Positions 6,344 to 13,667 of a DNA stretch of 13,801 bases are shown piece by piece. Positions within the stretch are counted from its first letter, which is position 1. The number at the start of each line of letters is the position of its first letter. The DNA comes from Bacteroidales bacterium UBA4347 (GTDB lineage Bacteria > Bacteroidota > Bacteroidia > Bacteroidales > P3): positions 294-14,094 of the forward strand of contig DGTB01000070.1 of the NCBI GenBank assembly GCA_002394185.1. The letters are read 5' to 3'. The notes beneath the pieces were generated by a model. That model ran no database searches, was not told the origin of the DNA, and saw only the letters and a list, made by a program, of their open reading frames with translations. The position numbers were made by a program, and so were the translations under genes.

Positions 6344-7294
6344 ATGAAAAAAATCTTCAGCCTCATACTCATCGGCCTGCTGGTGGCTGGCGGCGCCGAC
6401 GTCATGGCCCAGAACAAGAAAAGCAACAAGAAATCGTCGAAAGGCAAGAAGCAGACCTCCATCTATGTAGAAGGTCGGCAGAAAGTACGTCAAAGCGACT
6501 ATGCCACTTTTGACAAATTCACCAACTTCAGCACCAAAGACACCAAAATCTACTACAGCACCTTCAACTACACCGACCTGCCTGCCCTCACGGTGGATGT
6601 CAACCCCGAATGGCCCGAAGAAATCAAACCAATAATGAACTACATGGAGAAGGTGTCGAGAGCCACCATGACCCTTTGCGCCCTCTATGCCATCAACCCC
6701 GAAATCACTGACCACCAACAACGTGAGAATCTGCACAAGCAGGCTCGCGAGGAGGCCAAAGCCTCGCTGGATGCCTACGACAGCTGGAAGAAAAAGAAGG
6801 GAATGAAAAACAAAACTCAGTACAAGGTGGCAGAAGTGGACTACCGCTACTTCAAGGGTGCCAACTACTATAACGAACGGCGCGGCGACGACATCATCCA
6901 TGTGGGCGTGCTCATCTACCTGGGTAGCAAGAAGAACAACATCTTCTCCTCAGACACCTCCACACACACCTTCCCTGACATCCGCTTCTTCCCCAATGAC
7001 GCCACCATTCTCGAATCGTGGACGCCAGTACTCGACGAGTTGGCCGAATACCTGAAGGACAACGACCGTAAAGGTGTGCTGCTGAGCGGCTATGCCGACA
7101 ACCAGGGTACCGAGGCCTACATCAGCGGCATCTCCCGCCAGCGGGCTATGGAAGTGAAGAAAGCCCTGCTGCTGCGTGGCATCGATGCCACACGCATCGA
7201 GATTATTGCCAAAGGCGACGCCGACCCCATCGGCGACAACAGCACCCACGAAGGCCGTGCCATGAACAACCGAGTGAACATCAAGATTCAGTGA
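6344..7294 (+). CDS. OmpA-family periplasmic protein with signal peptide
   Basis: A 316-residue protein. Residues 1-23 form a signal peptide (MKK, a hydrophobic core, likely cleavage near VMAQ/NKK). No lipobox cysteine is present, so it should be soluble or held by other contacts. A lysine- and serine-rich segment follows (about 24-37). A middle region of ~170 residues, with a helical stretch near 120-155, matches no family I know. Residues ~211-316 form an OmpA C-terminal domain, seen as IRFFPNDA, SGYADNQGT (248-256, with the Asp that contacts diaminopimelate) and NNRVNI (308-313, with the conserved Arg). The domain binds peptidoglycan in related proteins. There is no beta-barrel, unlike OmpA itself. 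AAGGA lies 6 bases upstream of the ATG. It lies 51 bases after ftsE, and its stop overlaps the next start. Confidence 0.85.
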   Translation: MKKIFSLILIGLLVAGGADVMAQNKKSNKKSSKGKKQTSIYVEGRQKVRQSDYATFDKFTNFSTKDTKIYYSTFNYTDLPALTVDVNPEWPEEIKPIMNYMEKVSRATMTLCALYAINPEITDHQQRENLHKQAREEAKASLDAYDSWKKKKGMKNKTQYKVAEVDYRYFKGANYYNERRGDDIIHVGVLIYLGSKKNNIFSSDTSTHTFPDIRFFPNDATILESWTPVLDELAEYLKDNDRKGVLLSGYADNQGTEAYISGISRQRAMEVKKALLLRGIDATRIEIIAKGDADPIGDNSTHEGRAMNNRVNIKIQ

Positions 7295-8226
7295 CCAACA
7301 AAGAAAAATATCGCCAACTATGCGAAACAGAGGGAGCGAGAATTCCTCTGTTTCAGCAATATTGGTGGATGGAAACCGTGTGCGCAGGCAAACAGTGGGA
7401 CGTACTGTTGGCAGAGCGCAACGGACGAATCGAAGGGGCTATGCCCTACCTTATTGGTAAGAAATATGGTCTACGATTCATTGTTCAGCCAGAGCTGACA
7501 CAGTTCAGCGGTCCATGGTACAACACCGACAAAAAAGACCTTGAATTCGAAATGCGGGTGGGCGACGAATTGGCCAAACAATTAAGCGCCCTTGGCGTGA
7601 ACATTTACCTGCAACGTTTCTCTCCCACGATAACCAATTGGCTTCCATTCTACTGGCATGGCTATCAGCAGACAACACGCTACACTTACCGATTCCCGTC
7701 GATTGCCGACCCCGATGCGCTATTCAAGAAAGCCTCACGCATACGCAAACGTTACATGGAGGATGTAATGGCTGTTTGTGAGGTGGATACGAAACTGACG
7801 CCCGAGGAGTTTGCGACATTCCACGAAAACTATTATCGCCGACGGGGAGAACGCGACATGACACCTGCCCCGCTTATCCTCCGCCTCTGCAAAACAGCGC
7901 TGGAACGGGAACAAGCATTGCTTTGGGGGCTGAGAGACAAAAAGCATGGAAGCCTGCAGGCTGCATGGTTTACCCCCTTTGACGAACACTGTGCCTACAG
8001 CATACTGCTTGCCATCGGGCCCGAGGCGCCCAACGGGGCTATGACAAGCCTGATGTGGTTGGCCATCAAAGAACTGTCCAAACACACACAAGCATTCGAT
8101 TTTGAAGGCAGTATGGACCACGGGACAGAGCTCTTCTACCGCACCTTTGGAACCGAGCAGACCCCCTATTTCGAGGTATCAAAGTATAAACCTGCCATCC
8201 TGGGACAAATACTCCGATTATCATGA
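7291..8226 (+). CDS. FemAB/GNAT-type acyltransferase, specificity unknown
   Basis: A 311-residue cytosolic protein starting at GTG 7291-7293, which overlaps the TGA of the OmpA-family gene as GTGA. No other start fits as well. FDFEGSM (269-275), then a glycine and FYRTFGTEQTPYFEVSKYK (282-300), is the C-terminal hallmark of the FemAB-like branch of GNAT acetyltransferases common in Bacteroidota. An aromatic-rich N-terminal half (QQYWWMETV, WLPFYWHGYQ) forms the other, degenerate GNAT-like lobe. FemAB relatives transfer amino acids from tRNA to peptidoglycan precursors; others acylate polysaccharides or small molecules. The neighbours (ftsE, a peptidoglycan-binding protein) make an envelope role plausible, but the substrate cannot be read. 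It also overlaps rlmH by ATGA. Confidence 0.75.
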   Translation: MTNKEKYRQLCETEGARIPLFQQYWWMETVCAGKQWDVLLAERNGRIEGAMPYLIGKKYGLRFIVQPELTQFSGPWYNTDKKDLEFEMRVGDELAKQLSALGVNIYLQRFSPTITNWLPFYWHGYQQTTRYTYRFPSIADPDALFKKASRIRKRYMEDVMAVCEVDTKLTPEEFATFHENYYRRRGERDMTPAPLILRLCKTALEREQALLWGLRDKKHGSLQAAWFTPFDEHCAYSILLAIGPEAPNGAMTSLMWLAIKELSKHTQAFDFEGSMDHGTELFYRTFGTEQTPYFEVSKYKPAILGQILRLS

Positions 8227-8696
8227 CCATCAAGCTAATAGTAGTTTCCAAAACCGATATCCCATACCTGCAGACTGGTATCGAGGAATACGTGGGACGG
8301 TTAAAACACTACTGCGATTTCGAGCTGGTGATGATTCCTGCACTGAAGAATCTGGGCAAAGCCTCGCCCGAGGAGGTCAAAGATCGTGAAGGACAGTTGA
8401 TACTGAAACAGGTGGAAAAAGCAGACTGCGTGGTGCTGCTCGACGAACACGGCAAGGAATACACCTCCGTAGGTTTCTCCGAATACCTTCAGAAACAAAT
8501 GAATGCCGGTACACGAACGCTGGCGTTCGTCATTGGTGGCGCCTTCGGTTTTTCACCCGCCGTCTACGCAAAAGCGACACACAAAATATCGCTGTCACAG
8601 ATGACCTTCAACCACCAAATGGTACGCCTCTTTTTCGTGGAACAGCTCTACAGGGCTTTCACCATTCTGCACCACGAAAAATATCACAACCAATAA
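8223..8696 (+). CDS. rlmH: RlmH, 23S rRNA pseudouridine-1915 N3-methyltransferase
   Basis: A 157-residue protein, the normal length for this SPOUT-class (knotted) methyltransferase. It uses S-adenosylmethionine to methylate pseudouridine 1915 in helix 69 of 23S rRNA on assembled ribosomes. Seen: LLDEHGKEYTS (72-82), the cofactor loop VIGGAFGFS (103-111), and the conserved C-terminus HQMVRLFFVEQLYRA (131-145) ending with HHEKYHNQ. The ATG overlaps the previous stop as ATGA, so it is translationally coupled to the acyltransferase. It is the last gene of this run. No hairpin terminator follows: its stop is only 5 bases from the stop of the convergent gene. Confidence 0.95.
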   Translation: MTIKLIVVSKTDIPYLQTGIEEYVGRLKHYCDFELVMIPALKNLGKASPEEVKDREGQLILKQVEKADCVVLLDEHGKEYTSVGFSEYLQKQMNAGTRTLAFVIGGAFGFSPAVYAKATHKISLSQMTFNHQMVRLFFVEQLYRAFTILHHEKYHNQ

Positions 8697-8701
8697 ATAG
8701 T

Positions 8702-9115
8702 TTAGAGTTTCGGTTCGAACTCTATGATGGCAAACTGCTCGTCGAAACAGATATCCTTCAGCGTAATGTGGCTAAAGAGCGAGCCCGCCTGGGCGTTCTT
8801 GCTCAATTGCAACATAATACGATTGTCCGAAAGGAGTTCTATCATATCACCCCCCTGCTGGTTCTTGGCCTGGTTGAGGGCCATCTTGACCATGTAGTCG
8901 ATACCGGCGCCACCATTGTATGAGAGGAAGATATTACCAGCCTGATCAATCTCGTCGACGGTCAAATCAAGGCCGACACTGGCGGTCTTAAAAAGGACAT
9001 TGACATCGTAGCTGATGCGCACCGTATGGGGGCCACCATACATTATGGGCAACCTGCGTCCGGCCTTACGCTCAATCAAATCACTAATTTCCTGATAAGT
9101 AAGTCTGAATTGCAT
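8702..9115 (-). CDS. Small conserved-looking protein of unknown function
   Basis: A 137-residue protein that I do not recognise. It has no signal peptide, membrane segment or cysteine pair, and looks like a compact cytosolic alpha/beta protein. Two helices (about LTYQEISDLIERKAG at 5-19, and YMVKMALNQAKNQ at 74-86) alternate with strands such as HTVRISYDV, VGLDLTVDEI and the C-terminal FAIIEFEPKL. A glycine-rich turn SYNGGAG lies in the middle. The start is ATG at 9113-9115, placed 25 bases after a TATCTTTG box. It lies 48 bases downstream of the LytTR regulator on the same strand, so it may share its transcript as well as having its own promoter. Codon pattern and the tight fit between neighbours support a real gene. 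Confidence 0.7.
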   Translation of the reverse strand: MQFRLTYQEISDLIERKAGRRLPIMYGGPHTVRISYDVNVLFKTASVGLDLTVDEIDQAGNIFLSYNGGAGIDYMVKMALNQAKNQQGGDMIELLSDNRIMLQLSKNAQAGSLFSHITLKDICFDEQFAIIEFEPKL

Positions 9116-9140
9116 GATCCTTTAATCTTAAAATCAAATG

Positions 9141-9168
9141 CAAAGATACGAAAAAATATTGGTTCAAA
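9141..9168 (-). promoter_or_regulatory. Likely promoter of the small unknown gene
   Basis: On the minus strand TATCTTTG (9141-9148) is an exact -7 box. A TTTG at 9165-9168 is only 16 bases away, closer than the usual 19-21, and overlaps the end of the LytTR gene. The -7 match and its distance from the ATG are good; the -33 element is doubtful. Confidence 0.5.
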
Positions 9169-10060
9169 CCTCAGAAATCGGCGTGGATACCCCATCGGAA
9201 GAGAAATGCTTCGTGACGGCAGCGGCATAACTCTTGGAAACAGGTATAGACTTCGTAGTAGAAGCCAACTCAAGTACAAAGCTGCCCTTTTCCTTTCGCA
9301 TCAGTTTCACATTCATCACATTGACCATATACCCACGATGGCAACGCAACAACCCAATGCCAGAATATTCCCTTTCGAGATCCTTGAGAGAGTTGTGGAG
9401 AATGAAAGTATCTTCCTTATCCTCGTTGATATAGTGTATGTTAGTGTAGTTGTCCGCCGCTTCGATATACAGCACATTGGCGATACGGGTGGAGAACGAC
9501 AGGCGGCCACCCTTGTCGTAGAAATTGATACTTTGATCCGATGGAACAGTCTGGGCATCAGTGGTAAACTTGCGGCGCAAAGACACCAATTCCACACGCA
9601 TCTCCTTCAGGCGGAAAGCCTGGTAGGTGATGACATTGGGAATAAGGAATACCGCCACATTGCCCAGCAAAACATCTGCCGCCAGAGGAGCCAGACTCAC
9701 CTTGCCGCCACCACTAATGCTCCATGCCATAATAACCGCGACCGCGACACAGAGGATAAGCTCTATGGACATCCACATAAGCAGCCAGAACAGCGTCAAT
9801 TCCTTTCGCCGCGACACGAGCACCAGCACACCGCGGCTGAGTGCCACCATAGCATAGCCTCCGGCAGCCATCAACGCCACAACAGCCAACGGGGAAAGCG
9901 TGGTATTACGGGACGTATAATCCAAAACCCCCACCGGCTGGACAAAAACCACCAGTATCACTCCCATCAAAAAGGACAAAACCAAGAAAAGCAAATTCGA
10001 CTCTCCTGAAGTCAAAAATCGCGCCATCGCTGGCAAATTTATCGTCTGGTCAGTATTCAT
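9164..10060 (-). CDS. Membrane-anchored LytTR-family DNA-binding regulator
   Basis: A 298-residue protein with four predicted membrane segments (about 23-41, 57-81, 88-112, 123-147) followed by a cytoplasmic LytTR domain (about 178-287). LytTR marks are VLYIEAADNYTNIHY (196-210), LKDLER (225-230), LLRCHRGYMVNV (237-248) and IPVSKSY (272-278). This domain binds direct repeats in promoters through beta-strand loops. There is no receiver domain, and no histidine kinase gene is adjacent. Regulation is therefore probably through the membrane part, as with the LytTR membrane regulators seen in other bacteria that are held inactive by a membrane partner. The small gene downstream is a candidate partner or target. 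The target cannot be read from sequence. Confidence 0.85.
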   Translation of the reverse strand: MNTDQTINLPAMARFLTSGESNLLFLVLSFLMGVILVVFVQPVGVLDYTSRNTTLSPLAVVALMAAGGYAMVALSRGVLVLVSRRKELTLFWLLMWMSIELILCVAVAVIMAWSISGGGKVSLAPLAADVLLGNVAVFLIPNVITYQAFRLKEMRVELVSLRRKFTTDAQTVPSDQSINFYDKGGRLSFSTRIANVLYIEAADNYTNIHYINEDKEDTFILHNSLKDLEREYSGIGLLRCHRGYMVNVMNVKLMRKEKGSFVLELASTTKSIPVSKSYAAAVTKHFSSDGVSTPISEV

Positions 10061-10076
10061 TTTATATCAATTTCGC

Positions 10077-10084
10077 CAAAAATA
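10077..10084 (-). promoter_or_regulatory. -7 box of the LytTR regulator gene
   Basis: On the minus strand TATTTTTG matches TAnnTTTG exactly. It lies 16 bases before the ATG, so the leader would be only about 10 bases. No TTTG sits at the expected -33 place. It shares a 143-base divergent gap with the fab operon promoter. Confidence 0.5.
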
Positions 10085-10146
10085 ATCAAATTTTACCCAA
10101 AATAACGCTTTTTCACCCATATTATTGTGTATTTTACTTAAATTAA

Positions 10147-10178
10147 CTTTTATATTTAGAAATTTTAACGTTTCTTTG
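10147..10178 (+). promoter_or_regulatory. Probable promoter of the fab operon
   Basis: TTTCTTTG at 10171-10178 differs from TAnnTTTG at one position, and a T-rich CTTT (10147-10150) lies 20 bases upstream in place of TTTG. A start near 10184 gives a leader of about 20 bases before the fabH ATG. The ten bases TTTGCAGCCC (10175-10184) are also found at the trkA promoter. Confidence 0.5.
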
Positions 10179-10203
10179 CAGCCCAAAATTAATACTTTTT
10201 AAC

Positions 10204-11166
10204 ATGAAAATAATAGGAACTGGAAGTGCACTGCCGAAAAAGGTTGTCACCAACGACATGCTTTCGGAGTTTCTCGACACCAGTGACGAATGGATCACTA
10301 CCCGAACAGGAATCAAGACTCGTCATATCATCACCGACGAAAGATTTGAAGACCTCGCCACAGAGGCAGCAGCACGAGCAATAGAATCTGCCGGCCTGTG
10401 TCCGGACGATATCGACTACATCATTTGCTCCAACGTATCGAACCTTTACGTCACCCCCCATCTTTCGAGCATCATCATGGGCAACCTGGGCATGAAAGGA
10501 CCTCTCTGCCCCACCATGGACGTCAACGTGGCATGCCTGGGATTTGTGCAAAGCCTCGACCTCGGCGACGCACTGCTCGCCACCGGACGCGCACACAACA
10601 TCCTGCTGGTGGCCGCGGAGGAATGCACCCGTTTCTGCGACTGGACCGACCGCAACTGCTCCGTGCTCTTCGGCGACGGCGCCGGCGCCGTGGTGCTGAC
10701 CAAAGGCAACAACCTCATGGCCAGCAAATTCACCACCATACCCATGCCAGACGTCATTGTCTACAAGAATCCCATGGAAGCCACGCCCTTCGAGACCGGC
10801 GAAGGCATCGACACCCACAGTCCGCTGGTGATGAAAGGCCGCGAGGTATTCCGCATGGCCGTCACCTCGGCAGCGCGCGACATTGCACAGGTCACCGCCT
10901 CCGCAGGACTCACACTTGACGACATCGACCATTTCCTGCTTCACCAAGCCAACCTGCGCATCAACGAAGCCATCCGAGAGAACCTGAAACAGCCCCAGGA
11001 AAAATTCCCGACCAACGTGCAGCGCTTCGGCAACACCAGCTCGGCCAGCATTCCAATGCTGCTCGACGAAGGAGTCCGCGAAGGCCGTATCAAGCGAGGC
11101 GACACCATCCTCATGAGCGCTTTCGGCGCCGGTTTTGTCTCCGGAATCGCCATCCTGAAGTACTGA
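10204..11166 (+). CDS. fabH: 3-oxoacyl-ACP synthase III (FabH-type)
   Basis: A 320-residue thiolase-fold enzyme that condenses an acyl-CoA starter with malonyl-ACP to begin fatty-acid synthesis. The full catalytic triad is present: Cys111 (VNVACLGF), His247 (FLLHQAN) and Asn277 (FGNTSSASIP). DEWITTRTGI (28-37) and FGDGAGAVVL (156-165) are further family marks. The sequence is not the usual FabH form: the motif around the active cysteine is ACLGF rather than ACSGF, and the loop SNVSNLYVTPH (76-86) replaces the common TxTPD segment. This may mean a separate paralogue or a different starter unit. It is first in a four-gene operon; 38 AT-rich bases separate it from the next gene. The ATG start is unambiguous. 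Confidence 0.88.
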   Translation: MKIIGTGSALPKKVVTNDMLSEFLDTSDEWITTRTGIKTRHIITDERFEDLATEAAARAIESAGLCPDDIDYIICSNVSNLYVTPHLSSIIMGNLGMKGPLCPTMDVNVACLGFVQSLDLGDALLATGRAHNILLVAAEECTRFCDWTDRNCSVLFGDGAGAVVLTKGNNLMASKFTTIPMPDVIVYKNPMEATPFETGEGIDTHSPLVMKGREVFRMAVTSAARDIAQVTASAGLTLDDIDHFLLHQANLRINEAIRENLKQPQEKFPTNVQRFGNTSSASIPMLLDEGVREGRIKRGDTILMSAFGAGFVSGIAILKY

Positions 11167-11204
11167 TATTAATATTAAAATAAAAGAAAACAATAATAAT
11201 ACCT

Positions 11205-12443
11205 ATGAGAAAAGTATATATTACCGGAGTGGGATGCATCACTCCCATCGGAAACGACATCGAGACCCTGTGGAACAACCTCATCAACGGTGTCTGCGGC
11301 ATTGACTTCATCACCAAGATCGACACCGCCGACCTTCCTGTGAAGATTGCCGCCGAGGTGAAGGACTTCCACCCCGAAGCCTACGGCATTGACAAGCAGA
11401 TGGTACGCCACAACGACGTCTATGCCCTCTATGCCCTTGCCGCCGCCGCCCAGGCCATGGCCGACAGCGGACTGAAGGTGGGCGAGGACGTCGACCCCCG
11501 CCGTCTCGGTGTGGCCATTGGCAGTGGCATCGGAGGCATCCAGACCTTCGAGCGCGAGCACGCCAACCGTATGCAGTACGGCCTGCGTCGCATCTCGCCG
11601 CTCTTCATTCCGGAAATGATCGGCAACATTGCCGGCGGCAACGTAGCCATCACCTATAACGCCCAAGGCCCCAACCTGCCCGTAGTAACAGCCTGTGCCA
11701 CAGGCACCCACTCCGTTGGAGAGGCCTACCGCCTCATCCGCGAGGGCCGCGCCGACGCCGTCATCACCGGCGGTGCCGAAGCTGCCGTCTGCGGCATGGC
11801 CATCGGCGGCTTTGCCAACATGAAAGCCCTCACCACGAGCGAAGACCCCATGGCCGCCTCGCTGCCCTTCGACAGCCGCCGCCACGGCTTTGTGCTCGGC
11901 GAAGGTTCCGGAGTGCTCGTCCTTGAGAGCGAGGAGCTTGTCAAGAAGCGTGGCGCCAAGACCTATGCCGAAGTCTGCGGCTACGGCAACACCTGCGACG
12001 CCCACCACTATACCGCCCCGCACCCCGAAGGCCGCGGCGCCGCCGAGTCCATGCGCCTGGCGCTGGAAGAGGCTGGCTACAAGGCCGGTGAGAACCTCTA
12101 CATCAACGCCCACGGCACGGGCACGCCCCTCAACGACAAGGGCGAGACCCTGGCCATCAAGAAAGCCCTCGGCGAAGCGGAAGCCCGCCGCGCCGTCATC
12201 AGCAGCACCAAGTCGATGCACGGCCACATGCTGGGTGCCACAGGAGCTGTGGAACTGATTATCACCGCCCTGGCGCTGAAGAACGGCATCGTGCCCCCCA
12301 CGCTGCACCTCGACTCGCCCGACCCCGAGTGCGACCTGGACTACACCCCCAACACCGCCCGCAAATACCAAGCCGACATAGCCATCAGCAACACCTTCGG
12401 CTTCGGCGGCCAAAATGCGACTGTAGCATTAAGAAAAAACTAA
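11205..12443 (+). CDS. fabF: 3-oxoacyl-ACP synthase II (FabF-type, KAS II)
   Basis: A 412-residue condensing enzyme that elongates acyl-ACP with malonyl-ACP, releasing CO2. The triad and lysine are seen: Cys164 (VVTACATGTHS), His303 (NAHGTGTPLND), Lys336 and His339 (STKSMHGHMLGA). The C-terminal glycine loop NTFGFGGQNA carries Gln where many FabF have His. GSGIGG (107-112) and RISPLFIPEMIGN (129-141) are typical of FabF. The intact cysteine rules out a chain-length factor. It sits between FabH and FabZ types, 13 bases before the latter. A reverse-strand open frame of the same length covers the gene; it is a codon-bias shadow. Confidence 0.93.
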   Translation: MRKVYITGVGCITPIGNDIETLWNNLINGVCGIDFITKIDTADLPVKIAAEVKDFHPEAYGIDKQMVRHNDVYALYALAAAAQAMADSGLKVGEDVDPRRLGVAIGSGIGGIQTFEREHANRMQYGLRRISPLFIPEMIGNIAGGNVAITYNAQGPNLPVVTACATGTHSVGEAYRLIREGRADAVITGGAEAAVCGMAIGGFANMKALTTSEDPMAASLPFDSRRHGFVLGEGSGVLVLESEELVKKRGAKTYAEVCGYGNTCDAHHYTAPHPEGRGAAESMRLALEEAGYKAGENLYINAHGTGTPLNDKGETLAIKKALGEAEARRAVISSTKSMHGHMLGATGAVELIITALALKNGIVPPTLHLDSPDPECDLDYTPNTARKYQADIAISNTFGFGGQNATVALRKN

Positions 12444-12456
12444 AAAACAAGTATAT

Positions 12457-12891
12457 ATGGAAATAATGAATAGAGATGCCATCAAGACCTTCCTGCCGCA
12501 CCGCGAGCCGATGCTGCTTGTCGACGACGTGACCATGGAAGGCGACACCGCCATTGCCCACTACCACGTGCGTGGCGACGAATTCTTCCTGCAGGGCCAT
12601 TTCCCCGGCAACCCCATTGTGCCGGGCGTCATCCTCTGCGAAATCATGGGCCAGTCCATGTGCATCCTGGTGCGCGACGAGCTCGCCGCCGGCCGCACGC
12701 CGCTTTACAGCGGCATCAAGGAAGCCCGCTTCCGCCAGCCCGTCCGCCCCGGCGACACCATCGAGGTCCGCGGACGCATCACCGACCGCCGCGGCCTCAT
12801 CTTCCACGCCGAAGCCGAAGCCAAAGTCGACGGCAAAACCGCCGTCAAGGGCGTCCTGTCCTTTGCATTAATCGATACACCCAAAAACTGA
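12457..12891 (+). CDS. fabZ: 3-hydroxyacyl-ACP dehydratase (FabZ-type)
   Basis: A 144-residue hot-dog-fold enzyme that removes water from 3-hydroxyacyl-ACP to give trans-2-enoyl-ACP. It opens with IKTFLPHREPMLLVDDV (9-25), then GHFPGNPIVPGVILCEIMGQ (47-66), holding catalytic His48 and Glu62. It then continues with YSGIKEARFRQPVRPGD. Length is normal for FabZ, and the long FabA-type extension is absent, so isomerase activity is not expected. ATG at 12457 is used; a second ATG at 12466 would shorten it by three residues and fits equally well. It ends 5 bases before the fabG start. Confidence 0.93.
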   Translation: MEIMNRDAIKTFLPHREPMLLVDDVTMEGDTAIAHYHVRGDEFFLQGHFPGNPIVPGVILCEIMGQSMCILVRDELAAGRTPLYSGIKEARFRQPVRPGDTIEVRGRITDRRGLIFHAEAEAKVDGKTAVKGVLSFALIDTPKN

Positions 12892-12896
12892 ACGAT

Positions 12897-13643
12897 ATGA
12901 ACCTGTTAAAAGATAAAATCGCCCTCGTTACCGGAGGGTCGCGCGGCCTCGGCCGTCGCACCGCACTGCTCTTTGCCGAAGAGGGTGCCACCGTTATTTT
13001 CACCGACCTGCAGGAGAACGACAGCAGCCGCGAACTGCTGGCCGAACTGCAGAAGATGCAGCCGCGCTCGATGTTCATCGCCAGCAATGCCGCCGACTAT
13101 GACGACACGCTCCGCGTGGCCGACATCGTGCAGAAAGAATTCGGCCGCCTGGACGTGCTGGTCAACAACGCCGGCATCACCCGCGACAACCTCCTGCTGC
13201 GCATGCAGCCCAAGGACTGGGACCTCGTCCTCGAGGTCAACCTGCGCTCCGTCTTCAACTTCTGCAAGGCCTTTGCCCCGATGATGCTCAAGCAGCGCAG
13301 CGGCTCCATCATCAACACCAGCTCCGTCGTCGGAGTCAACGGCAATGCCGGCCAGTGCAACTACTCCGCCTCCAAGGCCGGTATCCTGGGCTTCACCAAG
13401 AGCCTGGCCAAGGAGCTCGGCTCGCGCGGCATCCGCAGCAACGCCATTGCCCCCGGTTTCATCGAGACTGCCATGACGCAGCAGCTCCCCGAGGACGTGC
13501 GCAAAGGCTGGATGGAGGACATCCCCCTGCGCCGCGGCGGCACCGACCTCGACGTTGCCAAGACCTCCCTCTACCTCGCCTCCGACCTCTCCGAGTACAT
13601 CACCGGCCAGGTCATCTGCGTGGACGGCGGCCTGTCGCTCTGA
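12897..13643 (+). CDS. fabG: 3-oxoacyl-ACP reductase (FabG-type short-chain dehydrogenase)
   Basis: A 248-residue short-chain dehydrogenase that reduces 3-oxoacyl-ACP with NADPH. Visible: the cofactor motif TGGSRGLG (12-19), NNAG (90-93), and the active-site tetrad Asn115, Ser143 (NTSSVVG), Tyr156 and Lys160 (YSASK). The C-terminus YITGQVICVDGG is standard. The open frame continues far upstream through fabZ, but that part is out-of-frame arginine/proline-rich nonsense. ATG at 12897, 5 bases after the fabZ stop, gives the family N-terminus MNLLKDKIALVTGG. Last gene of the operon, followed by a terminator. Other short-chain dehydrogenases look similar, but the context supports FabG. Confidence 0.92.
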   Translation: MNLLKDKIALVTGGSRGLGRRTALLFAEEGATVIFTDLQENDSSRELLAELQKMQPRSMFIASNAADYDDTLRVADIVQKEFGRLDVLVNNAGITRDNLLLRMQPKDWDLVLEVNLRSVFNFCKAFAPMMLKQRSGSIINTSSVVGVNGNAGQCNYSASKAGILGFTKSLAKELGSRGIRSNAIAPGFIETAMTQQLPEDVRKGWMEDIPLRRGGTDLDVAKTSLYLASDLSEYITGQVICVDGGLSL

Positions 13644-13667
13644 CAATCCGAAGACAAAAACACTTAC

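Noticed and set aside
11175..12413. Minus-strand open frame of 412 codons opposite fabF
   Set aside because: The equal length is coincidence from codon bias. The product is Gly/Val/Ala-rich with no domain, while fabF on the other strand has all catalytic residues.
12660..12896. Upstream extension of the fabG frame through fabZ
   Set aside because: It is an Arg/Pro/His-rich out-of-frame reading of fabZ; the normal FabG N-terminus begins at 12897.
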